35,313 nucleotides of DNA, from assembly GCA_902789745.1 (NCBI GenBank), contig CADAPH010000028.1:1-35313 (forward strand), read 5' to 3'. This document shows, one piece after another, positions 8,238 through 15,309 of this stretch. A program made the translations under genes and the position numbers. The DNA comes from Oscillospiraceae bacterium. Lineage in GTDB: Bacteria; Bacillota; Clostridia; Oscillospirales; Oscillospiraceae. Positions within the stretch are counted from its first letter, which is position 1. Each line of letters begins with the position of its first letter. The notes beneath the pieces are model-generated. The model was not told where the DNA came from and did not search any database. It was given only the letters and a program-made list of their open reading frames with translations.

Positions 8238-8239
8238 CA

Positions 8240-9130
8240 ATGTCCGAAGCAATCAAAAACAGATACGAATTTGTGGTGCTCTTTGACGTGGAGAACGGCA
8301 ATCCCAACGGCGACCCCGATGCGGGCAATATGCCGCGTGTCGATCCGGAGACAGGTTACGGCATTGTGACCGACGTCTGCCTCAAGCGCAAGATCCGCAA
8401 TTATGTGGAGACGGTCAAGGAGGACGAGGTGGGCTATGGCATCTACATCAAAGAGGGCGTGCCCCTCAACCGCAGCGACAAACGAGCCTTTGAATACCTC
8501 GGCCTTGAGGAGGGGAAGATCAAAGAGGCGAAAAAAGCCGATAAGGATCTCGACCGCAAGGTGCGGGATTTCATGTGCCGGAACTTCTTCGATGTTCGCT
8601 CCTTCGGCGCTGTCATGACCACCTTTACCAAAAATGCCCTCAACTGCGGACAGGTGCGCGGCCCGGTGCAGCTCTCTTTTGCCCGCAGTATTGATCCGAT
8701 CGTTCCCCAGGAGCTGACCATCACCCGCACCGCCATCACGACCGAGGCAGACGCGGAGAACAAAAAGACCGAGATGGGCCGCAAGTACATCATCCCCTAT
8801 GGTCTTTACCGCGCCGAGGGCTATATCTCCGCGAATCTGGCCCGCAAGGTCACCGGCTTTTCCGAAGAGGATCTGGAGCTTCTCTGGCAGGCGATCCTGA
8901 ACATGTTTGAAAACGACCACGCCGCTGGCCGCGGCAAGATGGCCGTGCGCAAGCTCATCATTTTCAAGCACGATTCCGAGCTGGGCAACGCCCCGGCGCA
9001 CAAGCTCTTTGACGCCGTACATGTGACCCGCACGGGCGAAAGCGGCCCGGCCCGCTGCTTTGCGGATTATGCGGTTACGGTTGACGAAGCCGCCATCCCC
9101 GCAGGCGTGACCGTGGAGTGCCGGGAGTGA
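8240..9130 (+). CDS. cas7c: Cas7c (Csd2) Cascade backbone, type I-C
   Basis: Cas7 subunits polymerise along the crRNA spacer and form the Cascade backbone. The 296-aa protein has the Csd2 hallmarks: RYEFVVLFDVENGNPNGDPD near residue 8, RVDPETGYGIVTDVCLKRKI, and NFFDVRSFGAVM. Length is normal for I-C. A strong ribosome site (AAGGAGG) precedes the ATG within the end of cas8c. In standard I-C loci cas4-cas1-cas2 follow; here the stop codon is followed after only five bases by the first CRISPR repeat. Confidence 0.95.
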   Translation: MSEAIKNRYEFVVLFDVENGNPNGDPDAGNMPRVDPETGYGIVTDVCLKRKIRNYVETVKEDEVGYGIYIKEGVPLNRSDKRAFEYLGLEEGKIKEAKKADKDLDRKVRDFMCRNFFDVRSFGAVMTTFTKNALNCGQVRGPVQLSFARSIDPIVPQELTITRTAITTEADAENKKTEMGRKYIIPYGLYRAEGYISANLARKVTGFSEEDLELLWQAILNMFENDHAAGRGKMAVRKLIIFKHDSELGNAPAHKLFDAVHVTRTGESGPARCFADYAVTVDEAAIPAGVTVECRE

Positions 9131-9135
9131 AAAAT

Positions 9136-9984
9136 GTCTCGCCCTACGCGGGGCGAGTGGATTGAAATGTCAAGGACACGACCGGGAACTGGAGTATTTA
9201 AGTCTCGCCCCACACGGGGCGAGTGGATTGAAATGCGTTTACCTCGTCGACTATCTGTCGCTCTTTTTTGTCTCGCCCCACGCGGGGCGAGTGGATTGAA
9301 ATTACCCGACGCCGTACCAACTCCGCCACACCTACAGCCTTGCCCCACACGGGGCAAGCGGATTGAAATCTTGGCTGGTTTATAGAGATAGGAGACTGTA
9401 CATAGTTTCGCCCCACGCGGGGCGAGTGGATTGAAATATGCAGAACGCCCAGCGCCTCATTGACACCGACAAGGTCTCGCCCCACACGGGGCGAGTGGAT
9501 TGAAATTGCGTATTCATTTGCCATGCCTCATAAGCCAAGGCAAGTCTCGCCCCACGCGGGGCGAGTGGATTGAAATATCCGCTGGGCCTATGCGCAGATT
9601 GCCATGGTCTCGTCTCGCCCCACACGGGGCGAGTGGATTGAAATTGTTTAAAGCGCTCGTCAAGGCGAGTGCTGTACTCGTCTCGCCCCACGCGGGGCGC
9701 GTGGATTGAAATCTGACGCTCGGAGGCAGTTACGCCTACGGCACCAACGTCTCGCCCCCCGCGGGGTAAGAGGATTGAAATGCGTTTCTGACGTTCACAG
9801 GCTGGGTGCTAATATTGCCTCGCCCCACGTGGGGCGAGTGGATTGAAATATTGTGCTTTTGCCCTTGTCGTGCGTCGGCTCCCAGTCTCGCCCCATGCCG
9901 GGCGAGTGAATTGAAATAAGTTCGAGCTGCTGCGCGGCGGCGCGTACTGTGCGGTCTCGCCCCACGCGGGCGAGGGGACGAAAT
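9136..9984 (+). CRISPR. type I-C CRISPR array, 13 repeats and 12 spacers
   Basis: The repeat is 33 bases: GTCTCGCCCC, a 4-base loop (ACGC or ACAC), GGGGCGAG, and the tail TGGATTGAAAT that supplies the crRNA 5' handle. An 8-bp stem (CTCGCCCC/GGGGCGAG) is the Cas5c processing site. Repeats start at 9136, 9202, 9270, 9337, 9405, 9474, 9544, 9612, 9680, 9749, 9817, 9885 and 9954. Spacers are 33-37 bases and all differ. The array points the same way as the cas genes. The last four repeats are degenerate, and the final one is 31 bases with a broken tail, so the old end is on the right. No leader is present between cas7c and the first repeat. Several spacers read as coding in one frame, as expected for phage or element targets. 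Confidence 0.98.
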
Positions 9985-10091
9985 ACGGGTAATGCGTGTT
10001 TCAACTCTTTCAGCAAATAAACAAGTATGAAATGAGTTTAAGAAATATTCCTGATTTGCGTAGAAAGAAAAGCGTTTTCGATCGACATCTG

Positions 10092-10120
10092 TTGACAAGC
10101 TTTACTTTTTAATGTATCTT
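10092..10120 (+). promoter_or_regulatory. strong sigma-A promoter for the ATPase/TOPRIM pair
   Basis: A perfect TTGACA (10092-10097) and TATCTT (10115-10120) are spaced by 17 bp. Transcription should start near 10127, leaving a short leader with an AAAGGGGG ribosome site. The pair is therefore expressed independently of the CRISPR array just upstream. Confidence 0.75.
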
Positions 10121-10152
10121 AAAATAGAAGAAAGATGAAAGGGGGATGGCCG

Positions 10153-11490
10153 ATGAAAATAAAAAGCGTGACGGTTGGCGGTTTTAAGAATTTGGATAAA
10201 ACGAAGCTGCTTCTTGATAATATTACCGCAATTATCTCTCCAAATAACTACGGCAAATCAAATCTTCTTGAAGCCATTGACTTCGGATGTGAGTTTTTGT
10301 CACTTAATTCCAGGGAGAGAAAAGCCATGATGCGCTGGCCTCGCGCAATTCCCATCAACAGGAAATTGGCCAACAGCGTTTTTACTTTTGAAATAGAGCT
10401 TGAAGATCCGGATTTGGATGAATATCGCTTTATTCGCTACGGCTATTCTTTTGAGTGGTATCGAGATGACGGAACCGGTCAGCGCATTACTGACGAGTGG
10501 ATTGAAGCACGCTCGACCGAGAGCGTGAGATATACTTCTTATCTAAAGAGAAACGAAGGAAAATATCGGAAAGAGAAAGACACTCTTTCATACAGGAAAA
10601 TTAATCTGAGCAATACGCAGTTGGCGATTGATGTTCTTTCTGCGATTGATGATATCGCTATATACCCTGTTATTACAGCAATTAAGACCTTTGACTATCA
10701 TGTCTGCTCGTCTCTCGACTTGCGCGACAGGTTTGTTTCAATTCCAATCGAGTATATCGATCAAAAAAGCGATGAAAGCGTTCTTTTTGATGACAAAGAC
10801 GTACCCCGCGCCCTCTACCAATTAATGCAGAGTTATCCTGACAAATATAATCTGTTCCTTGAAGCGGTGTACACACTGTTTCCGGAGTTTACCGATGTCT
10901 CTGTTCTCCCGTACGAAGTCAGGAAAGAAATACAGGAGCTAAAGCTTGTTTCCGCTGATGCCGACGGTAATCTCTCTGAGACCGGCAGCGACGAAGAAAG
11001 TGACCAGATTCCCTTCCGTATCAAAGATGAACTATATAAAGTCATTATCACCCATAAAGATTTGAACCAGCCAATTGACATGACCATGATGTCGACCGGC
11101 ACGAAGCGGGTTTTTTGGCTGCTTGCCAATGTGTTTATTGCCGGTTCTAAATGTATTACACTTATTGGAATTGAAGAACTTGAGACCAGTATTCATCCGC
11201 GGCTTTTAAAACGCATGCTTGAAATACTCGATGAAGCACTTGACGACACGGCTATCATTATTTCAAGTCATTCCCCTTATCTCGTTCAATATTTTAAGCC
11301 AGAAAAGCTATTTGTTGGTGTTCCGACAAATAATGGAATTGCCCGGTTCAAGAAAGTGAAACCCTCTCGCACGAAAGCTCTGTTAAGTGCAGCGCGCGAT
11401 TTTGAGATGACAATTGGCGAGTACTTGTTTGAACTAATGTCAGGTGATCAGGATTCAGCCGAAACCTTATCCTTCTATTTGGAGGACTGA
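10153..11490 (+). CDS. ABC-type AAA ATPase of a putative two-gene defence system, 445 aa
   Basis: The protein is an SMC/RecF/OLD-like ATPase. Walker A is SPNNYGKSN (29-37), with Ser replacing the usual first Gly. An ABC-signature-like MMSTGTKR lies at 312-319, Walker B ITLIGIEELE (335-344) with tandem Glu, a D-loop-like TSIHPRLLKRM, and the H-loop SSHSPYL (371-377). The central ~200 residues are the variable insert of the family. The start at 10153 is chosen because AAAGGGGG lies 7-14 bases upstream; an ATG at 10135 would place that site inside the gene. A TOPRIM-like gene follows after one base, as in RloAB, AbiL and PARIS. Base use is clearly A+T-richer than the neighbouring cas genes. The specific system is not identified. 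Confidence 0.85.
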   Translation: MKIKSVTVGGFKNLDKTKLLLDNITAIISPNNYGKSNLLEAIDFGCEFLSLNSRERKAMMRWPRAIPINRKLANSVFTFEIELEDPDLDEYRFIRYGYSFEWYRDDGTGQRITDEWIEARSTESVRYTSYLKRNEGKYRKEKDTLSYRKINLSNTQLAIDVLSAIDDIAIYPVITAIKTFDYHVCSSLDLRDRFVSIPIEYIDQKSDESVLFDDKDVPRALYQLMQSYPDKYNLFLEAVYTLFPEFTDVSVLPYEVRKEIQELKLVSADADGNLSETGSDEESDQIPFRIKDELYKVIITHKDLNQPIDMTMMSTGTKRVFWLLANVFIAGSKCITLIGIEELETSIHPRLLKRMLEILDEALDDTAIIISSHSPYLVQYFKPEKLFVGVPTNNGIARFKKVKPSRTKALLSAARDFEMTIGEYLFELMSGDQDSAETLSFYLED

Positions 11491-11491
11491 T

Positions 11492-12160
11492 ATGGACAGC
11501 GGGTACACGAAAGGGATCGCTTTTATTTTTGAGGGGGATACAGAAAAAGTATTTTACTTGTCTCTCTTGCGATTTTATTGCACCAAACACCCTGAATTTC
11601 GTCTCACCAAGGAATCTGACCCATCTTCCGGTGAGGTTTTCTACACCTTAGAAAGCAATGATGCAAAGGTATTGATTAAGACGAATGTGGTTGGAACAGT
11701 TTCTCAATTGACAAATTCCGGCGCATGGTTTTCTTCCAGGTGTCGCGCTGTGCATAAAGACCTCAACTGGACAGTCATTCTATGCTATGACACGGACGAA
11801 TACCAGTCTTCTTTTTCCAAGTTTTATGAAGGAGATTGGAAGGAGCTTCGAAGGAATCTCCAAAAAAGCAAAGCAAAGACCATTATTGATATGGCTGCAG
11901 CCGCTGACATTGAAGATACCATGTTATTGGATCGCGATAGTATCTTTGCGTTTTTAAACTTGCCTGCTTGCACCCCTCTCCATGGAGCAAAAGGAAAACG
12001 GAAGATGAAGAACCTTTTTCGCATGAAAGGACCCGGTGTTGCTTATCATGAAGGAGAGCGTGCGCAGCCGCTTATTGATGCACTCGATTTTAATGTAATA
12101 ATCAGCAAATCACCTTTGCCATTTTCTGATTTAGAAGAGAGCTGTTTCACAAAACAATAA
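11492..12160 (+). CDS. TOPRIM-like putative effector partner of the ATPase, 222 aa
   Basis: The N terminus IAFIFEGDTEKVFY gives the TOPRIM-type Glu14. A hydrophobic strand ending VILCYDTDEY gives an Asp100-x-Asp102 pair, and ADIEDTMLLD adds Glu141/Asp142. This order fits the TOPRIM-like fold of RloB, AbiLii or DUF4435-type proteins, many of which act as nucleases triggered by their ATPase partner. The C terminus has a basic patch KGKRKMKNLFRMKG followed by GVAYHEGERAQPLIDAL. It starts one base after the ATPase stop, with GGAGGA inside the ATPase end, so the two are coupled. It is followed by a strong bidirectional terminator. The family assignment rests on motifs only. Confidence 0.7.
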   Translation: MDSGYTKGIAFIFEGDTEKVFYLSLLRFYCTKHPEFRLTKESDPSSGEVFYTLESNDAKVLIKTNVVGTVSQLTNSGAWFSSRCRAVHKDLNWTVILCYDTDEYQSSFSKFYEGDWKELRRNLQKSKAKTIIDMAAAADIEDTMLLDRDSIFAFLNLPACTPLHGAKGKRKMKNLFRMKGPGVAYHEGERAQPLIDALDFNVIISKSPLPFSDLEESCFTKQ

Positions 12161-12165
12161 AAGTA

Positions 12166-12209
12166 AAAATGAGTTACACTTTTACGCCGCCAAAAGTGTA
12201 ACTCATTTT
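12166..12209. terminator. perfect 18-bp inverted repeat, bidirectional terminator
   Basis: Arms 12166-12183 and 12192-12209 are perfect complements around the loop ACGCCGCC, beginning AAAATGAGTT and ending AACTCATTTT. The A- and T-rich ends allow termination on either strand. It lies 6 bases after the TOPRIM-like gene. Confidence 0.8.
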
Positions 12210-12315
12210 GAAAAAGTCTCAAATAACGCATGCTGTGCCAAAGGAGTTGCACTTAAGACGTGCATCACGGTAGTTGTTTGGTTCTCCATTGGTGGCCGCG
12301 GCGCATTCTTGCCTA

Positions 12316-12370
12316 TTTCATCAAAAATGACCGTTTCACCGGTTTGGTGAAACAGTCATTTTCGATGAAA
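12316..12370. terminator. second long inverted repeat
   Basis: Arms 12316-12340 and 12346-12370 match at 23 of 25 positions around GGTTT, with TTTCATC at the left end and GATGAAA at the right. It precedes the end of the minus-strand 81-aa gene at 12415 and probably stops transcription from that side. The 106 bases between this and the previous repeat hold no gene that I can see. Confidence 0.6.
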
Positions 12371-12414
12371 GATTTGTATTTGTCATATGTTTCGCGCTTA
12401 TGGGGATGGTTTTG

Positions 12415-12660
12415 TTAATCCAAATACCGCTTCTGCGCGCCTGTTCGCAGGTACTCCTCCACATCCCCGGTCAAGATCAGGTCAGCATACGCCTGGGGAT
12501 CGTTGTAAATCAGGTAGTCCAGCTCGGTGCGGTAGGCGGGGCTGTTGCCATACAGGTTTTCGACTTCGATGCAGTCGATGGCGAGGATGCTGTCGTCGGA
12601 GTAACGCAGTTCCACACAGGCTGTGTCCATGTTGTACTCACAGGAAATGAGCAGTTTCAT
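12415..12660 (-). CDS. hypothetical protein, 81 aa
   Basis: This small acidic protein (MKLLISCEYNMDTACVELRY at the start, then EYLRTGAQKRYLD at the end) is not confidently assigned. It reads like a compact alpha/beta domain with no signal or membrane segment. A purine-rich AGAGAGG ribosome site precedes the ATG, which lies 15 bases after the stop of the 179-aa gene, so the two form an operon on the minus strand. Similar small proteins occur beside integrative elements of clostridia, but no function is known to me. Confidence 0.65.
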   Translation of the reverse strand: MKLLISCEYNMDTACVELRYSDDSILAIDCIEVENLYGNSPAYRTELDYLIYNDPQAYADLILTGDVEEYLRTGAQKRYLD

Positions 12661-12675
12661 CGCGTCGGCCTCTCT

Positions 12676-13215
12676 TCAGTCTCGAAAATCGGTATCCGAA
12701 ATGACCTTCACCTTGAGCGGCGGGGTATCCCCCGCGCCGCGGCTGTCGTAGACCGGGAGGTCCAGCTTTTTCAGCAGCGTCCGCCAGCGGCCGGTGTGGT
12801 TGCAGCGGGCGACAAAAGCCCAGCCGCGATTGCCCGTTGTGCGCCGGGCGTTGTAATCCTCCGCGCTGACGGGACGGAGCCGCTTGTAATCCTCTACGAA
12901 GCGTTCGGTCACGGCGGCGCGGATTTCCTCTTCGCTCGGTTTGGGCGAGGGGTAGTTCTGATCCAGCCATTGCTGGAGCGTGATCCCGAAGCGCCGTTTC
13001 ACAACGGTGTGCGGGGGCAGCTCTCGGATTTTGAAGTCGGTGTTCATCGGCGGGCGGCCGTTGTCCAGAATGAACTGCTCCACAGAATCCCGGATCGCCG
13101 CCTCGGTCCATCGGTTGAGCGGCAGCTCGTCGATCATGGTATGTAGGACTTGAACGGCCTCTTTGTTCTCGGCGAGGGCTTGGACGGCCAGTTCCAACGC
13201 CTGCTTTCGCGTCAT
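12676..13215 (-). CDS. hypothetical element-borne protein, 179 aa
   Basis: The protein is helical at the N terminus (RKQALELAVQALAENKEAV) and then has two similar units with spaced Arg, Pro and Trp (for example NGRPPMNTDFKIRELPP and RRFGITLQQWLDQNYP). These loosely resemble DNA-binding repeats of homing-endonuclease-associated or element proteins; this is a weak inference. A strong AAGGAGG ribosome site lies about 10 bases upstream and overlaps the stop of the truncated sigG frame. It is therefore the first element gene inside the apparent sigG junction. Transcription could come from the sigG promoter at 13576-13605 reading into the element. Confidence 0.65.
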   Translation of the reverse strand: MTRKQALELAVQALAENKEAVQVLHTMIDELPLNRWTEAAIRDSVEQFILDNGRPPMNTDFKIRELPPHTVVKRRFGITLQQWLDQNYPSPKPSEEEIRAAVTERFVEDYKRLRPVSAEDYNARRTTGNRGWAFVARCNHTGRWRTLLKKLDLPVYDSRGAGDTPPLKVKVISDTDFRD

Positions 13216-13230
13216 GGTGAAAAGCCTCCT

Positions 13231-13542
13231 TCACGCTTTTCGCCATCCGTTAATCGCTGGAACCCCGTAGGTGGAAAACTGCACGTTCTGGCTGAGGTCG
13301 AAGGCGTCCACGGCTTTGATGAGGCCGATGCAGCCGACCTGGAAGAGGTCGTCCATGCTCTCGCCCCGGCCGGTGAACTTCTGGATCACCGACAGCACCA
13401 GGCGGAGATTGCCCGCGATCAGCGCCTGCCGCGCCTCCCGATCTCCCATCCTGGCCTTCTCCAGGAGCGTCCGTGTCTCAGCGGCTTTCAGAACCGGCAG
13501 CTTCGCGGTGTTTACCCCGCAGATCTCGACCTTTCCCTGCAT
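13231..13542 (-). pseudogene. sigG: 5' fragment of sigG, forespore sigma factor, apparently interrupted by the accessory element
   Basis: SigG directs late forespore transcription, including gpr. The frame begins with the SigG hallmark KVEICGVNTAKLPVL and continues with GNLRLVLSVIQKF, then MDDLFQVGCIGLIKAVDAFD and QNVQFSTY (regions 1.2 to 2.3). Intact SigG is about 260 residues. Here homology stops at about residue 93-98 and the frame ends at 103 in WRKA, losing region 2.4 and regions 3 and 4. The sequence past the break merges into the ribosome site of an element gene. An AAGGAG site precedes the ATG. The missing 3' half would lie past the left edge of the window if the whole accessory block is one insertion. 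A skin-like excisable insertion or a dead gene are both possible. Confidence 0.8.
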
Positions 13543-13575
13543 AAGAAAACTCCACTCCTTTTCTGAGAGTGGAGT

Positions 13576-13605
13576 TATTATTTCCCGCGGCGGGAAATTT
13601 CATGC
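13576..13605 (-). promoter_or_regulatory. SigF/SigG-type promoter of the sigG fragment
   Basis: On the minus strand, GCATG (13601-13605) and GGAAATAATA (13576-13585) are 15 bp apart. This fits the published SigF -10 pattern (GGnnAnAHTR) and the -35 of SigF/SigG promoters, matching the known SigF control of sigG. A 10-bp hairpin (13548-13557 with 13567-13576) between promoter and ATG partly covers the ribosome site. Confidence 0.55.
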
Positions 13606-13627
13606 AGGGCAGAACCTCCGAAAAGAA

Positions 13628-13673
13628 ACAGTCCGGATCACAGAAAAATCTTTGCTTCCGCGATCCGGGCTGT
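13628..13673 (-). terminator. terminator of the liv operon
   Basis: Arms 13628-13639 and 13662-13673 pair at 11 of 12 positions (ACAGTCCGGATC with GATCCGGGCTGT). On the minus strand the stem is followed by TTTCTTTTC. It lies 20 bases past the livF stop. Confidence 0.75.
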
Positions 13674-13693
13674 CTTATCGTTTTTATACTCTC

Positions 13694-14398
13694 TCACCCG
13701 CCGAGGTAGGCCTTCTGAACCTCCTCGCTCGCGGCGAGCTCCTTGCCCGTGCCGCTGAGGGTGATGCGCCCGGTCTCCATGACGTAGGCGCGGTCGGCGA
13801 TGGAGAGGGCCATTTCGGCGTTCTGCTCCACCAGCAAAATGGTGGTGCCCGCCTTGTGCAGGGCGGAGATGATGTCGAAGACCTGCTCCACCAGGATCGG
13901 CGCGAGGCCCATGGACGGCTCGTCCAGCATCAAAAGCTTGGGCTTGGACATGAGGGCCCTGCCCATGGCCAGCATCTGCTGCTCGCCGCCGGAGAGGGTG
14001 CCCGCGATCTGCTTGCGGCGCTCCTTGAGGCGGGGAAACTGCTCGAACACGCGCTCCTTGTCGGCGTCGATGTTCGTGCCCTTCGCGGTGAAGGCGCCCA
14101 TGTCCAGGTTTTCCTCCACGGTCATGGCGGTGAAGATGCGCCGCCCCTCGGGGACGTGGGCGATGCCCTGCTCGACGATCTTGTGGGGCGCGGTGGAGGC
14201 GATGGATTTGCCCATGAACTCAATGGCGCCGCCGCGGCTTCTCATGAGGCCGGAGACGGTCTTCAGCGTGGTGGACTTGCCCGCGCCGTTTGCGCCGATG
14301 AGGGTGACGATCTCGCCCTCGCTGACCTCAAAGCTCACGCCCTTGACGGCGTGGATGGGGCCGTAATAGACATTCAGGTTTTCCGCCTTGAGCATCAT
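13694..14398 (-). CDS. livF: LivF, branched-chain amino-acid ABC transporter ATPase
   Basis: One of two ATPases that power uptake of Leu, Ile and Val through LivHM. The 234-aa protein has Walker A GANGAGKST, the signature LSGGEQQMLAMGRAL and Walker B LLMLDEPSMGLAP, followed by the H-loop LLVEQNAEMA. The LivF-type segment HVPEGRRIFTAMTVEENL separates it from LivG. Its start ATG overlaps the livG stop codon, and it is the last gene of livJHMGF, followed by a terminator. Length is normal for the family. Confidence 0.93.
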   Translation of the reverse strand: MMLKAENLNVYYGPIHAVKGVSFEVSEGEIVTLIGANGAGKSTTLKTVSGLMRSRGGAIEFMGKSIASTAPHKIVEQGIAHVPEGRRIFTAMTVEENLDMGAFTAKGTNIDADKERVFEQFPRLKERRKQIAGTLSGGEQQMLAMGRALMSKPKLLMLDEPSMGLAPILVEQVFDIISALHKAGTTILLVEQNAEMALSIADRAYVMETGRITLSGTGKELAASEEVQKAYLGG

Positions 14399-15309
14399 AA
14401 GCTTTTGGCCCCCTTTCTGCCGAGGTAGGCTTCGATGACCTTGGGGTCGGTGCGGATATCGTCAGGGCTGCCCTTGGCGATGATGCGGCCGAAGTTCAGC
14501 ACCACGATGCCCTCGCAGATGTTCATGACGAGGCTCATGTCATGCTCAATCAGGAGAACCGCGATGTGGAAGGTGTCGCGGATGCGGGCGATGTTCTCCA
14601 TCAGCTCCGCCGTCTCGGAAGGGTTCATGCCCGCCGCGGGCTCGTCCAGCAGGAGGAGCGAGGGGTTCGTGGCCAGCGCGCGGGCGATCTCCAGCCTTCT
14701 CTGCGCGCCGTAGGGTAGGGAGCCCGCCGGCTCCTCCGCGTGATCCTCCAGGTGGAAGAGGGAGAGGTATTCCATGGCGCGGGCGCGGGCGATCTTCTCG
14801 GCCCGCCAGTAGCCCGGCAGGCGCAGGATCGCGCCGCCCATGCCGTAATCCATCTCGTTGTGCAGGCCGATGAGGACGTTGTCCAGCACCGACTGGTTAT
14901 GGAACAGGCGGATATTCTGGAAGGTGCGGGCGATGCCGGCCCGGTTGACCTGGGCGGTGCTCATGGAGGCGATATCCTTGCCGTCGAGCAGGATGGTGCC
15001 GTGGGTGGGCTGGTAGACCTTGGTCAGGAGGTTGAAGATCGTGGTCTTGCCCGCGCCGTTGGGGCCGATGAGGCCCGCGATCTCGGTGCGGCCGATGGTC
15101 ATGTTGAAGTTGTCCACCGCCTTGAGGCCGCCGAAGGTGATGCCGAGGTCGATGCACTCGAGGATCGGGGTCTTGTCGGCGTCGCGCTCGGGAATATAGC
15201 TGGTGCGCGTGATGGGGACGAGGGGATCGCGCTTGAACTTGCCCTGAAGCTCGGTCTTCGCGTCCCAGACGTCTTCGGAATTCAAAACTCTCAGGCTTCC
15301 GGGCGTCAT
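14395..15309 (-). CDS. livG: LivG, branched-chain amino-acid ABC transporter ATPase
   Basis: Second ATPase of the transporter. It has Walker A GPNGAGKTT, a LivG-type ARTFQNIRLFHNQSVLDNV segment, an atypical signature LPYGAQRRLEIARAL (Pro-Tyr-Gly in place of LSGGQ), Walker B LLLLDEPAAGMNP and H-loop LLIEHDMSLVM. LPYGxQR is usual in LivG. The 304 residues include about 50 extra N-terminal residues before the ATPase domain, longer than most LivG. The ATG (15307-15309) overlaps the livM stop. Because livM is frameshifted upstream, ribosomes in the wrong frame would read into livG without a stop. Confidence 0.92.
   Translation of the reverse strand: MTPGSLRVLNSEDVWDAKTELQGKFKRDPLVPITRTSYIPERDADKTPILECIDLGITFGGLKAVDNFNMTIGRTEIAGLIGPNGAGKTTIFNLLTKVYQPTHGTILLDGKDIASMSTAQVNRAGIARTFQNIRLFHNQSVLDNVLIGLHNEMDYGMGGAILRLPGYWRAEKIARARAMEYLSLFHLEDHAEEPAGSLPYGAQRRLEIARALATNPSLLLLDEPAAGMNPSETAELMENIARIRDTFHIAVLLIEHDMSLVMNICEGIVVLNFGRIIAKGSPDDIRTDPKVIEAYLGRKGAKSL

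Noticed and set aside
9067..9709. Open frames across the CRISPR array with repeated SRPTRGEWIE or FQSTRPVWGET segments
   Set aside because: The peptide repeats are just translations of the 33-base CRISPR repeat.
12400..13146. 248-codon plus-strand frame
   Set aside because: Antisense to the two hypothetical minus-strand genes, which have good ribosome sites and operon spacing.
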